Positions 5,424-12,056 of a stretch of DNA of 27,053 nucleotides are shown in pieces. Positions within the stretch are counted from its first letter, which is position 1. Every line of letters starts with the position of its first letter. Source of the DNA: a virus; the IMG/VR virus record IMGVR_UViG_3300027784_000031, positions 1-27,053 of that record; one strand, given 5' to 3'. The notes under the pieces were generated by a model that saw nothing but the letters and a program-made list of their open reading frames with translations, was not told the origin of the DNA and searched no databases. The position numbers and the translations under genes were made by a program.

Positions 5424-6686
5424 CTAAAATAATTCACTTGTACTCTTATCCACCTCAACATTACCATCCTGGTCTTTGGTTAAATAAGGTTTAAGTAAAC
5501 CTATATCCATATCCCATAGTAATAATATTTCACCTGTTTGACCATAGTTATTCTTTTTAACTACTATTTTAGTCATTTTATCTACTTTTTTGAAAGTTAA
5601 AATTCTTCGGGAATTGTGTGCAATGCCATCAGAACCAAACACTTCCTTTATTTTAGGCACTTCTATATCATTAATACTTTCTATATCATCTCCATCTTCT
5701 GCATTTCTATTAGCTTGATGTGGTGCAATAATAGGCAACTTATACTTTTGGGACATCTGGTTTAAATCTTCTGATATATTTTCATATTTAGTATGCTTTC
5801 TTCTAGCCCCTCTTTCATCTTTCATAAGAGTTATTTGGTCAATACCTACAATATCGGGGCTATATTTTTCTAGTAAACTCTCTAATTTAGTGGCAGTAAG
5901 TTTACCATTAATATCATTAGGAGTTATAACTGTAAAAGGGGTGTCTTTGTTCTTTAATTGTTCTATATATTCCTTATAGTCTTTTTCTACTTCTTCGTCC
6001 CCTCTGCTTAACTTAGTATTTGAAAAGTTTTTGTAAAGAGTATCAAACCGATAACCAATTACACTAGAAGGTAACTCACCATTAAACATCAAAACCTTTT
6101 TACCTTGTTTCCAGGCTTGAACTAAGAAAAATAACAATAACCAAGTCTTACCTTGTGATGTCCTAGCAATTATAGTTACTAAATCTTCTTCCTGCCAACC
6201 ATTAGTAATTCTATCCAGTTCCTCTATTCCTGTACCTATCCCGGTTTTCATCCCCTTCTGTCTTTGTTTAAACTCTTCCAATCTTTTATTAGCGTCCTGC
6301 ACTAAATCCTCACCCTCATAATATGTACCTATTTCGTTAAATTCCTCTATCTTTTGTTTTAGAAACGTATAGGCTTCCCAGCTATCTTTTTCTGCTAATT
6401 TAGTTAATTTTTTTATTGATTTACACATTTTACGAAACAGGTATTGTTCTTTTAGCTCTTCTACCAAATATCTATTACTTTCCTCTATCTGAATTAACTC
6501 AAAATCTTCAAATTTATCAAGAAAAGTAGCTTCATCAGGAACATTACCATATTTATCATAGTGGTCTAATATATATTTATACTCGTTTTTATAACTCTTA
6601 AAATGATTAAGGTCTACATCATTTTGTCGGGCTAAAGTTAATGCCTGTTCTTCTAGAACTTTATTAATGAACTGTAATTCAATCAT
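5424..6686 (-). CDS. DnaB-like replicative DNA helicase (420 aa)
   Basis: The C-terminal RecA-type motor has Walker A ARTSQGKT (174-181), the GELP segment with the likely catalytic Glu204, Walker B DIVGIDQITL (D283) and an APHQANRNAED motif (H3-like sensor). GTGIEELDRITNGW just before Walker A is the usual DnaB/phage helicase lead-in. The first 140 residues are a helical N-terminal domain. It would unwind DNA at the phage fork as a ring. Its start overlaps the helicase loader by 8 bases, the common loader-helicase pairing. No primase or polymerase gene lies in the window. Confidence 0.88.
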   Translation of the reverse strand: MIELQFINKVLEEQALTLARQNDVDLNHFKSYKNEYKYILDHYDKYGNVPDEATFLDKFEDFELIQIEESNRYLVEELKEQYLFRKMCKSIKKLTKLAEKDSWEAYTFLKQKIEEFNEIGTYYEGEDLVQDANKRLEEFKQRQKGMKTGIGTGIEELDRITNGWQEEDLVTIIARTSQGKTWLLLFFLVQAWKQGKKVLMFNGELPSSVIGYRFDTLYKNFSNTKLSRGDEEVEKDYKEYIEQLKNKDTPFTVITPNDINGKLTATKLESLLEKYSPDIVGIDQITLMKDERGARRKHTKYENISEDLNQMSQKYKLPIIAPHQANRNAEDGDDIESINDIEVPKIKEVFGSDGIAHNSRRILTFKKVDKMTKIVVKKNNYGQTGEILLLWDMDIGLLKPYLTKDQDGNVEVDKSTSELF

Positions 6687-7347
6687 CTGACCACCTCTGG
6701 TCGGGGCCGAAGAAAGTTATACCATCACACTGACCCCGTATCCTGCTGTATATTCTATCATCTAGGTGTTCTTCTAGTTCATTTTTAGTTCTGTTACTCG
6801 TATATATTTGACTCAGGTTATTACTAATCCTGTAGTTTATGAAATTATATAAAGTTTCTCTGACCCACTTTGATTCCATTTCTGCCCCTATATCATCCCA
6901 TATTACTAAATCAGCTGTCTTTAGGTGTTTTTTGGTCTTCTCCATTTGTTTTTCTGACCTATCAAAATCATCTTTTAAATTATTTAAAAATTCTGGGACA
7001 TTAATAAACTTACCTCTAACCTTTAAATTATTGGTCAGGGCAATTTTTTTAAAGTATTCATTCATTATAATACAAGCCCAAGTAGTTTTACCGTTACCTT
7101 TAGTTTTACTTACTAGTAATAACCCCTTCCCTTTCTCCATATATCTTTTAATGTTATTTTTCCATTTAATAAGTAATTGTTTCACTTCTTGTGGTTCTTT
7201 GTTCAATCGTAAAGAATGTATGTATTGATATTTTTGTGGCATATTCGATGTTTGGTATAAAAATTTCAATTGGTGGTAGCCTACACAATTAGTATTGCAC
7301 TGTTCAGTATCATATTTACTGCAATACTGGTCTGCCCAACATTTCAT
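6679..7347 (-). CDS. DnaC/DnaI-like helicase loader, AAA+ ATPase (222 aa)
   Basis: Walker A SKTKGNGKTT (80-89), Walker B LVIWDDIG (D151, D152) and a sensor-like YTSNRT with the arginine-rich DDRIYSRIRG fit the DnaC/DnaI/IstB class. The N-terminus has four Cys (C3, C9, C17, C21) that may bind zinc, as in DnaI-type loaders that contact the helicase. AAAGGAG lies before the ATG. It probably loads the helicase encoded immediately downstream. Confidence 0.87.
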   Translation of the reverse strand: MKCWADQYCSKYDTEQCNTNCVGYHQLKFLYQTSNMPQKYQYIHSLRLNKEPQEVKQLLIKWKNNIKRYMEKGKGLLLVSKTKGNGKTTWACIIMNEYFKKIALTNNLKVRGKFINVPEFLNNLKDDFDRSEKQMEKTKKHLKTADLVIWDDIGAEMESKWVRETLYNFINYRISNNLSQIYTSNRTKNELEEHLDDRIYSRIRGQCDGITFFGPDQRWSDD

Positions 7348-7360
7348 TTAATCAACTCCT

Positions 7361-7537
7361 TTATTTATCCTTTAGTTGATTTATTAGTTTTTCAATTTGG
7401 TAATTTGATTATCTCTTTTTAACGACTAAGGGTTCAAGTTCTCCTCCACAATAAGTACACTCTACATCTGTAGTAGTGCCTTTAAAGCGTATCCTCCCAC
7501 ACTCTAAACAATAATAATATTTAGGTTCCTGTTTCAT
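7361..7537 (-). CDS. Small zinc-ribbon protein (42 aa) with in-frame extension past TAA
   Basis: CLEC and CTYC knuckles in MKQEPKYYYCLECGRIRF and TDVECTYCGGELEP form a classic zinc ribbon. The TAA at 7409-7411 ends it after VVKKR, but the same frame continues SNYQIEKLINQLKDK to a TAA (7361-7363) right before the ribosome site of the loader. The operon is tight elsewhere, so either the gene once ran to 7361 or the stop is sometimes read through. The certain coding part is 7409-7537. Confidence 0.65.
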
Positions 7538-7538
7538 T

Positions 7539-7745
7539 TTAATCCCCCCTTTTTTCTACATTCTTTGTGAAATTTTTCCCTTTAAAATGAAGATTAGGTT
7601 TACCAAATATTCTTTTGGTCATATACCCACACTCAGGGCAAAAGTGATTTTCTCTTAAAACTATATCCCCACAATCTATATCCATACTACTTAATTTTTC
7701 AAATTCATAATCACACTCTTCACATTTATATTTATAAATTGGCAT
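7539..7745 (-). CDS. FmdB-like zinc-ribbon protein (68 aa)
   Basis: MPIYKYKCEECDYEFEKL is the signature start of the FmdB/CxxC_CxxC regulatory-protein family. A second knuckle, CPEC, follows within 40 residues, then the usual KRIFGKP tail. The family is linked to regulation in some bacteria but the biochemical role is unknown. I start it at MPIYKY (GAGGAGG upstream), inside the end of the membrane-protein gene, with a 14-base overlap. Confidence 0.8.
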   Translation of the reverse strand: MPIYKYKCEECDYEFEKLSSMDIDCGDIVLRENHFCPECGYMTKRIFGKPNLHFKGKNFTKNVEKRGD

Positions 7746-7869
7746 CGTCTTCCTCCTCATCATTATTGACAAATAAATCTGCAATAAAAATACCAGACGC
7801 AACTAAAATAACAAGTATTAGACCTAATAAAAAGGGAGATAGAAAAGCTAAAAACAATAAAATTTCCAT
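7732..7869 (-). CDS. Small membrane protein with acidic tail (45 aa)
   Basis: One long hydrophobic helix (LLFLAFLSPFLLGLILVILV) is followed by a strongly acidic tail (NNDEEEDDANL). AAAGGATGG precedes the ATG. The end of the gene encodes the ribosome site of the FmdB-like gene. Function unknown. Confidence 0.6.
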   Translation of the reverse strand: MEILLFLAFLSPFLLGLILVILVASGIFIADLFVNNDEEEDDANL

Positions 7870-7983
7870 AAATACCCATCCTTTCTACACTATAAGTATT
7901 ATTTGTAAATCTTAATAATTTTAACTTAAAATGTAAACTTTTGTGTTAATTGGTAAACCTAACCTCACCATATTAATATTTAT

Positions 7984-8008
7984 ACCCCTAGAACAGATAT
8001 AAAGGGGT
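7984..8008 (-). repeat. Leader hairpin downstream of promoter B
   Basis: ACCCCT / AGGGGT arms with a 13-base loop, in the untranslated leader between promoter B and the first gene (7732-7869). The leader of about 160 bases holds no convincing gene; a 16-codon ORF (MVRLGLPIN) lacks a ribosome site. Confidence 0.4.
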
Positions 8009-8032
8009 GTGTGTTGATTTATACTCTTTAAA

Positions 8033-8069
8033 GGTATTATACCCTTCCTAGAGGTTAAAACCTCTTAAA
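8033..8069 (-). promoter_or_regulatory. Leftward promoter/operator B
   Basis: The minus strand carries TATAAT (8036-8041) inside the palindrome GGTAT-T-ATACC. Just upstream is a 23-base block (8047-8069) that matches promoter A at 19 of 23 positions, including AAAACCTCTTAAA. Here the block also forms a dyad, AGAGGTT-AA-AACCTCT. No TTGACA is present, so activation or repression by a phage factor is likely. Confidence 0.55.
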
Positions 8070-8091
8070 AGAGCGTGTAAGCCGTTTATAA

Positions 8092-8550
8092 TTAAAATAA
8101 TGCTTTTTGAGGTTTAATGTCTTTGACTGCTTGTTCTAAAATATGCTGTCTTTGATAGTTTTTATCTAAAAATCCCCAGTTAAGTCCTTTACCTTGTTTT
8201 TTCTCATAGATTATAATAAATTTTCTAGCAAAGGTTAAGAAGTTTCCTTTGTTTACCTGAGAAACGAATAAATTATCTCTTACCACTCTCCTAGCATACT
8301 GTAGTCTATCCTGGGAATAAATCCTTAATCCCTGATGTAGTATCCCACACCAGGAGAATACACCTGCTAAATCCCTGAAAGTTATGTTAGAATAATCACC
8401 ATTCACTTTAGCTTTAATATATTTTTTTAAGCTGTAATCTAGGAAATCTCTGTTACCCTTTACCACATAAGGTAATCCTAGAACCGGGTCTTTGGAGAAA
8501 TTTAACTCTACAGGTTTACTGGTAACATTAGGTATTAACTCCTTTTTCAC
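8092..8550 (-). CDS. Hypothetical protein, possible replication-region factor (152 aa)
   Basis: Not recognised. It is basic with aromatic residues (GKGLNWGFLDKNYQRQHI), and the middle part YSQDRLQYARRVVRDNLF is helical and Arg-rich, which fits nucleic-acid binding but proves nothing. GTG start behind AAGGAGGTAACTAA. It lies between the repeat-rich gap at 8.55-9.0 kb and promoter B, upstream of the loader/helicase genes, so an origin-binding role is a guess from location. Confidence 0.65.
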   Translation of the reverse strand: MKKELIPNVTSKPVELNFSKDPVLGLPYVVKGNRDFLDYSLKKYIKAKVNGDYSNITFRDLAGVFSWCGILHQGLRIYSQDRLQYARRVVRDNLFVSQVNKGNFLTFARKFIIIYEKKQGKGLNWGFLDKNYQRQHILEQAVKDIKPQKALF

Positions 8551-9016
8551 TTAGTTACCTCCTTGTTTAGCTGGTATTTATCTGTTAACTTTTATTTATC
8601 TCTGGTATTTATCTGTGTTGTACTGATAGTTCACTTTCAAATTTTAACTAAACTGACCCTTATTACTAAATAATTTAATCGGTTTTTGATTAAATACGAG
8701 ATTTTTTTTGTTTACTTTTTTTCATCGAAGTACTTAATGATTTTCGGTTTTTGAACTGGAAAAAAAGTGAAAATCCTAGTTTTTTTTATCTTACTTTTTT
8801 TTTCTCAAAAAAAAGTAAGAAATTACTTGATTTATTTTCTTTTTTTTTTATTTTTATTTCTTTTTCTTTTGTGTTAAAATTAATTTCTCTTTTTCTTTAC
8901 TTGTTTTCTTTTTAAAAGAGTGTGAGAAATGTTTTTCTTTTATTGTTTTCTTTTTCTCTTTATTAAATTTTATATTTTCTTTGTCTTTCTTTTTTTTTCT
9001 TTTCTTTTAGTTAACT
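8551..9016 (-). other. Gene-free AT-rich tract, candidate replication origin
   Basis: No credible gene. From about 8690 to 9010 the plus strand is overwhelmingly T/C and the minus strand A/G. At 8575-8615 TATTTATCT occurs three times as a direct repeat (starts 8575, 8593, 8606). CGGTTTTTGA is repeated at 8680 and 8745. Inverted repeats are ATTTAATC/GATTAAAT (8673-8695), a long A/T-tract palindrome CTTAC-T9-CTC-A8-GTAAG (8790-8819), and ACTTTTTTTC near 8713 with GAAAAAAAGT near 8759. Iterons, easily melted DNA and closeness to the helicase genes suggest an origin; an untranslated leader is the alternative. Confidence 0.4.
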
Positions 9017-9379
9017 TTAATTAGTTTCTTTCACTCTCACATAGTCCCATTTTTTTGTATTTATACACTCATTAATATCTTTCAGTATATCCTGGGACAG
9101 TTCATTATTGTCAATCATCTTTTCTAGTTGTTCAATATCAGGTGATTTTTTCACAGCATTAATATTATGGTCTTTGATAACTTCTAGCAGTTTTTCTTCA
9201 TCTATTTCTTTTTTAGAGTTTTCTACTTTATAGATGGAGTAGTTATCAGTATTAATCTTATCAACACCCTTTACCCCCAGCTGCTCGTCAATCTTATCAG
9301 CTATTTCTTTTCTCTTATTGTCAAATTTCTTTTTCTTGTTGTTGTATTCAGTATACTGTTGTGCTAAACTATCAATCAT
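9017..9379 (-). CDS. Coiled-coil hypothetical protein (120 aa)
   Basis: The first 35 residues form a lysine-rich coiled coil (QYTEYNNKKKKFDNKRKEIA). A middle strand reads INTDNYSIYKVENSKKEID, and a helical end (DIEQLEKMIDNNELSQDIL) closes with YVRVKETN. AGGAGGTATTAATT precedes the ATG. No family assigned; small phage accessory proteins for recombination or replication can look like this. Confidence 0.65.
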   Translation of the reverse strand: MIDSLAQQYTEYNNKKKKFDNKRKEIADKIDEQLGVKGVDKINTDNYSIYKVENSKKEIDEEKLLEVIKDHNINAVKKSPDIEQLEKMIDNNELSQDILKDINECINTKKWDYVRVKETN

Positions 9380-9438
9380 AATTAATACCTCCTATGTAAA
9401 TTATTGGTGTCTTTGAGCCTTTTTATTGTTCACTTTAC

Positions 9439-9467
9439 AGTATAACATACTTGTCAAGTTTTGTTTA
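9439..9467 (-). promoter_or_regulatory. Leftward promoter P5
   Basis: Minus strand TAAACA - 17 bases - TATACT (9439-9444). The spacer contains TTGACA and the dyad AGTAT-GTT-ATACT, so the site resembles the other ACTTGACA promoters after a shortening of the spacer. It precedes the gene at 9017-9379. Confidence 0.45.
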
Positions 9468-9495
9468 AATATTCATACATTTACCTAATATGGAT

Positions 9496-9543
9496 AAGAC
9501 CCCCTTAAAGCATATACGCTTACAATCCATTTTAGGGGGTCTT
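9496..9543. repeat. Large GC-rich hairpin
   Basis: Arms AAGACCCCCTTAAA (9496-9509) and TTTTAGGGGGTCTT (9530-9543) pair with one mismatch. The 20-base loop has its own small stem (AAGC/GCTT). There is no T-run on either strand, so it is not a textbook terminator. It closes the gene-poor stretch that follows promoter P3. Confidence 0.65.
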
Positions 9544-9740
9544 TAGGGGGGAGGTGTGCTATACCTTCTTAACCCATATAAACCTGTCTATCAGCCTGTG
9601 AGGGGTTGTGAGAGGTCTTTAAATTATAATTAGGTCCTTGTTTTTACATTTTCAATGTATTTACACAAATTGAGGTAGTTTGTCCAATAGCTGCTGATTC
9701 TATAATCGCATATTATCCCTCCTTTTAATTTTCAATTATT
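9496..9740 (-). ncRNA. Candidate small RNA downstream of promoter P3
   Basis: This stretch follows a promoter with a perfect -35 and ends in a stable hairpin, with no normal gene inside. A ribosome site AGGAGGG leads only to ATG CGA TTA TAG (9711-9700). A neighbouring frame opens for 27 codons (CDYRISSYWTNYLNLCKYIE...) but only from ATA. The RNA would expose CCTCCCCCC (9546-9554), which can pair with Shine-Dalgarno sequences, followed by the AAAGACC motif. A degraded small gene is the alternative. Confidence 0.35.
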
Positions 9741-9769
9741 ATGGTAGCACAACTATAATTAAATGTCAA
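9741..9769 (-). promoter_or_regulatory. Leftward promoter P3
   Basis: TTGACA (9764-9769), 17-base spacer, TACCAT (9741-9746). The block 9748-9778 (A-run, TTGACA and spacer) is a copy of 14215-14245 in promoter P2 with one mismatch in 31 bases. Confidence 0.65.
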
Positions 9770-9776
9770 GTTTTTT

Positions 9777-10193
9777 TTAGGTATTTTTTTCATTTTGCCA
9801 AATTTTAACCAATTTCAAGGCGTCTTTGAAGTTATTTACCTTTTCTCTTAACATCCCTTTAGGTTTATCTCCAGCAGGGGAATAATTGATTATATAGTTC
9901 AGAAAGTAGTGGTCTTTGTTAGTTATTAAGATGATGTCTTTGAAGGTCATATGGGCTTCCTGGAGTTCCATTGAAGTCCCAATATAAGGTGTATTTAACA
10001 TTAATTCAGCTACAATTAAATCACAGGTCTTTACACTTTCCATATCTGTTTCATAAATGTAATCTACACTATAGGTATCATTGAGGTCTTTGTCTTTAAT
10101 AGGGTCAATAACTTCAAACTTATAAAATAATTTTCTCCATTGTCTGCAGTATATTTCATATGTCTTATTAATGGCTCCAGCTAAATATATCAT
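9777..10193 (-). CDS. Nucleoside 2-deoxyribosyltransferase-like protein (138 aa)
   Basis: IYLAGAI at the N-terminus, VIDPIKDKD (29-35), CDLIVAEL and above all YIGTSMELQEA (70-80, Glu76 as the expected nucleophile) match the nucleoside 2-deoxyribosyltransferase fold. Members swap bases on deoxyribose or hydrolyse deoxynucleoside monophosphates. In a phage it would reshape the nucleotide pool during DNA synthesis. Related folds include TIR-like NAD-cleaving proteins, so the substrate is not certain. The start overlaps the previous stop by one base (TAATG). Confidence 0.75.
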   Translation of the reverse strand: MIYLAGAINKTYEIYCRQWRKLFYKFEVIDPIKDKDLNDTYSVDYIYETDMESVKTCDLIVAELMLNTPYIGTSMELQEAHMTFKDIILITNKDHYFLNYIINYSPAGDKPKGMLREKVNNFKDALKLVKIWQNEKNT

Positions 10194-10522
10194 TAGTCAC
10201 CCCCTTTTTGTAAGTATTCCTTAATTTCCCAAAAAGATAATATATCCTGATTATCCAATTGTTTTTTAATTGTTGTGTGTATTTGTTTAGCTATTTCATA
10301 TTCAGCTGCATCCATAATGCCAATTAGAGGAAAGGAAGTATAAGATGTTTCTGTTTTAATAGGTACTCCCATAAGTGTAGTTACAGGGGCCGAGTCTTGA
10401 AGGTCTTTAGTGGGTTTAGTAAGGTCTTTAGTAAGGTCTTTGTACCCTTCCTGGTTAACTACTACCACTTTGTTGTCTTTACGGGTCTTTGTTAGTTGTT
10501 CTATAAGTTGGTTTATGTTCAT
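10193..10522 (-). CDS. Hypothetical protein with KDLTK repeats (109 aa)
   Basis: Unknown. It starts with a short helix and a strand (NKVVVVNQEGY), then has the repetitive GYKDLTKDLTKPTKDLQD, whose DNA is three close copies of the GTCTTT motif, so the protein repeat may follow from the DNA motif. The C-terminal half contains EYEIAKQIHTTIKKQL and ends in KGGD. It is coupled to the deoxyribosyltransferase gene by a one-base overlap. Confidence 0.65.
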   Translation of the reverse strand: MNINQLIEQLTKTRKDNKVVVVNQEGYKDLTKDLTKPTKDLQDSAPVTTLMGVPIKTETSYTSFPLIGIMDAAEYEIAKQIHTTIKKQLDNQDILSFWEIKEYLQKGGD

Positions 10523-10524
10523 AA

Positions 10525-10884
10525 TTACACCACCTTTTTAAATGATTGGCAGCCTAATGTCTTTGTTCCTTTTTTCACATAATTATCAGGAACCAGAAGG
10601 TCTGGTCTTTGTGCATATTCAGCTACAATTCTACTCACAAGAAAAAAAGTGTTGTCTTTAGGTGAAGGAATATTAATTATGTTGTTATTCTTTACTTTGT
10701 AGATTGGTATTTCCTTGCAGTATATTGCAAGGGTTTCTTGTCCTCTTATTTGTTCTACAACCCTTGCTGGATTATTGGCAGGAGACAGAGTAAATATAGG
10801 GTCTTTGTTACGGTCTAATAGTGTTACAGTATGTGGAGTCTTATTAATAATGTTTATCTTTCCTTTATCGGTTATAAACTCCAT
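10525..10884 (-). CDS. Conserved protein of unknown function (119 aa)
   Basis: The pattern INKTPHTVTLLD ... FLVSRIVAEYAQRPDLLVPD ... GTKTLGCQSF resembles a widespread small family in phages and bacterial genomes (general form NLTPH-V...VS.LVA...R.DL..P). I know of no established function. It is beta-rich with a conserved Ser-Arg pair and a C-terminal GC. The ATG follows AAAGGAGGGC; promoter A lies about 30 bases upstream. Confidence 0.75.
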   Translation of the reverse strand: MEFITDKGKINIINKTPHTVTLLDRNKDPIFTLSPANNPARVVEQIRGQETLAIYCKEIPIYKVKNNNIINIPSPKDNTFFLVSRIVAEYAQRPDLLVPDNYVKKGTKTLGCQSFKKVV

Positions 10885-10910
10885 TTTAAGCCCTCCTTTG
10901 TATTGTTAAT

Positions 10911-10944
10911 GGTATAGTATACCTAGGATATAAAACCTCTTAAA
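10911..10944 (-). promoter_or_regulatory. Leftward promoter/operator A
   Basis: TATACT (10916-10921) lies inside the perfect palindrome GGTATA-G-TATACC. A 17-base spacer separates it from TTTAAG (10939-10944), and the block from 10922 contains AAAACCTCTTAAA, shared with promoter B. The -35 is poor against consensus, which points to a regulator. Confidence 0.6.
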
Positions 10945-10978
10945 GTCCAATCTAAGCTGTTCTAAATGAAGACATAAT

Positions 10979-11006
10979 AAAAAGGGCAGCCAATTAAGAC
11001 TGCCCC
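10979..11006 (-). terminator. Rho-independent terminator, leftward
   Basis: GGGCAG (10984-10989) pairs with CTGCCC (11000-11005), followed on the leftward transcript by TTTTTATT. It ends the small-gene operon that comes down from 12-14 kb. Confidence 0.8.
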
Positions 11007-11050
11007 TGGAGTTGCTCTCTCAAGGATTACTTTATTTAATTTTGTTTAGT

Positions 11051-11194
11051 TTATTCTGTTAGTTGTTCTACTGGTATTATTTTCTTGCAGCTGTTACATT
11101 GCTTTAATTCCGCTTTTTTGTTTGTGATTGTTATCTGCCCGCAACTGCATGCTTTCCGGTAATGGTTATTATAATAACCTATAATTGTTTTCAT
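11051..11194 (-). CDS. Small zinc-ribbon protein (47 aa)
   Basis: CSC (residues 16-18) and CNSC (33-36) probably bind one zinc. The N-terminus MKTIIGYYNNHYRK is aromatic and basic. The ATG overlaps the previous stop (ATGA) with AAGGAGG upstream. It is the last gene before a terminator. Confidence 0.7.
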   Translation of the reverse strand: MKTIIGYYNNHYRKACSCGQITITNKKAELKQCNSCKKIIPVEQLTE

Positions 11195-11325
11195 TTTTTA
11201 TCCTCCTTTATTTTTTCTGTTTCCTTTTTTTCAATTAAATAAGGTTTCCCACCTTGTATTTTTATTTTAATGTGTCCATATTCAATACTATCTATATATT
11301 TTTTAATTGTATTAATAACTTCCAT
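11191..11325 (-). CDS. DUF2292/YezD-like small protein (44 aa)
   Basis: INTIKKYIDSIEYGHIKIKI, then QGGKPYLIEKKETEK, matches the short YezD/DUF2292 pattern (helix, then SI-yG-i-i-i-qdGk-v-iek). The family is found in Firmicutes, sometimes near sulfur-metabolism genes, without a proven activity. A paralogue is at 14444-14575. One-base overlaps at both ends show tight coupling. Confidence 0.65.
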   Translation of the reverse strand: MEVINTIKKYIDSIEYGHIKIKIQGGKPYLIEKKETEKIKEDKK

Positions 11326-11411
11326 TATTTCCCTCCTTTTGTATAAATATATCCATATAAAAAACCAAACAGCCCTCCTAAAATAACAGCTACCAATAGT
11401 AATAAAATCAA
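11325..11411 (-). CDS. Tiny membrane protein (28 aa)
   Basis: TTG start behind AAGGAGGTGG. A single hydrophobic helix (ILLLLVAVILGGLFGFLYGY) with a lysine/glycine tail (TKGGK), whose codons also provide the ribosome site of the next gene. Confidence 0.6.
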   Translation of the reverse strand: MILLLLVAVILGGLFGFLYGYIYTKGGK

Positions 11412-11424
11412 TGTAACCACCTCC

Positions 11425-11520
11425 TTATAATTCGTCCAATTCTTCAAGCAGCACATATATAAAAACACAAAAAACAAAACTAGCCCCAAACGTGATTAAT
11501 AGTATTGTTAGGTTTCCCAA
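11425..11520 (-). CDS. Tiny membrane protein (31 aa)
   Basis: TTG start behind AAGGAGGTATAA. One hydrophobic helix (LTILLITFGASFVFCVFIYV) and an acidic end (EELDEL). It forms a pair with the next tiny membrane gene 13 bases downstream; two-component membrane peptides are possible, but function is unknown. Confidence 0.6.
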   Translation of the reverse strand: MGNLTILLITFGASFVFCVFIYVLLEELDEL

Positions 11521-11548
11521 TATTATACCTCCTTTTTAACCTGTATTG

Positions 11549-11740
11549 TTACCCGTCCAATTCGATTAGGTAGATATCATTGATATTGTTGGTTCTTCGG
11601 TAACCCCGATAAATTCCAGTTTTATTATAATATTTACTGTCTGGATTAACTATTTTAACTTTTTCACCTTCATGATAAAATTTCTGCCCCTGATAGTCCT
11701 GATCAATACTTTTAAAGTCCTCCAATTTACACTTTAGCAT
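11549..11740 (-). CDS. SH3/KOW-like small protein (63 aa)
   Basis: FYHEGEKVKIVNPDSKYYNK, then TGIYRGYRR and a strand IYLIELDG, reads like a small barrel of the KOW/SH3 type that recognises RNA or protein. I start it at MLKCKL since AAGGAG is 8 bases upstream; the GTG further out overlaps the ribosome site. A second KOW-like domain occurs at 2232-2822. Confidence 0.65.
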   Translation of the reverse strand: MLKCKLEDFKSIDQDYQGQKFYHEGEKVKIVNPDSKYYNKTGIYRGYRRTNNINDIYLIELDG

Positions 11741-11754
11741 AAATTTCACTCCTT

Positions 11755-11886
11755 TTAATTTCCTAATTTAATTTGTTTTAACTTCTTATTCCACTTAATC
11801 TGGTAATGTTTAATCTCATTTTCAGTGAATTTTTCGCTGCTAACTTTGCGGATATAACCTAATACGTCTTTAAGTGCATATTTCAT
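11755..11886 (-). CDS. Small basic protein (43 aa)
   Basis: Sequence begins MKYALKDVLGYIRKVSSEKF and ends basic (WNKKLKQIKLGN). No family recognised; probably helical. The ATG overlaps the previous stop (ATGA), and AGGAGGTGG sits in the end of the upstream frame. Confidence 0.6.
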   Translation of the reverse strand: MKYALKDVLGYIRKVSSEKFTENEIKHYQIKWNKKLKQIKLGN

Positions 11887-12056
11887 TTTTCCACCTCCTG
11901 TACGTACTCTTCAATTTTTTGATAATCAACTTCTACTCCACTTGGGCCTAGTGTTTCCTGAGGTAAGTAAGCAACTCTTTCATTCAATCCCGGCCCTTCT
12001 ACTTCATAATACCAGTAACGACCCCCTTTCTTTGAGTAATAGGGTAAATTATACCC
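11883..12056 (-). pseudogene. Start-less ORF (57 codons), probably 5'-truncated gene
   Basis: The frame reads GRYWYYEVEGPGLNERVAYL, then PQETLGPSG and an acidic helix, ending in ATGA overlap with the next gene, so it behaves like real coding sequence. It has no ATG, GTG or TTG with a ribosome site. The best fallback is TTG at 11987 (34 aa). The 5' end runs into promoter C, so the promoter appears to have replaced the gene start. Confidence 0.45.

Noticed and set aside
6839-7228. Plus-strand ORF of 129 codons
   Set aside because: Lies wholly antisense to the helicase loader with clear AAA+ motifs; hydrophobic low-complexity translation typical of a shadow.
1418-7411. Alternative genetic code (TAA read as sense)
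   Set aside because: Most intact genes in the window end in TAA, often overlapping the next start, so genome-wide recoding does not fit.
9496-9543. Classical terminator for leftward transcripts
   Set aside because: The hairpin is strong but not followed by T residues on either strand; kept only as a hairpin.
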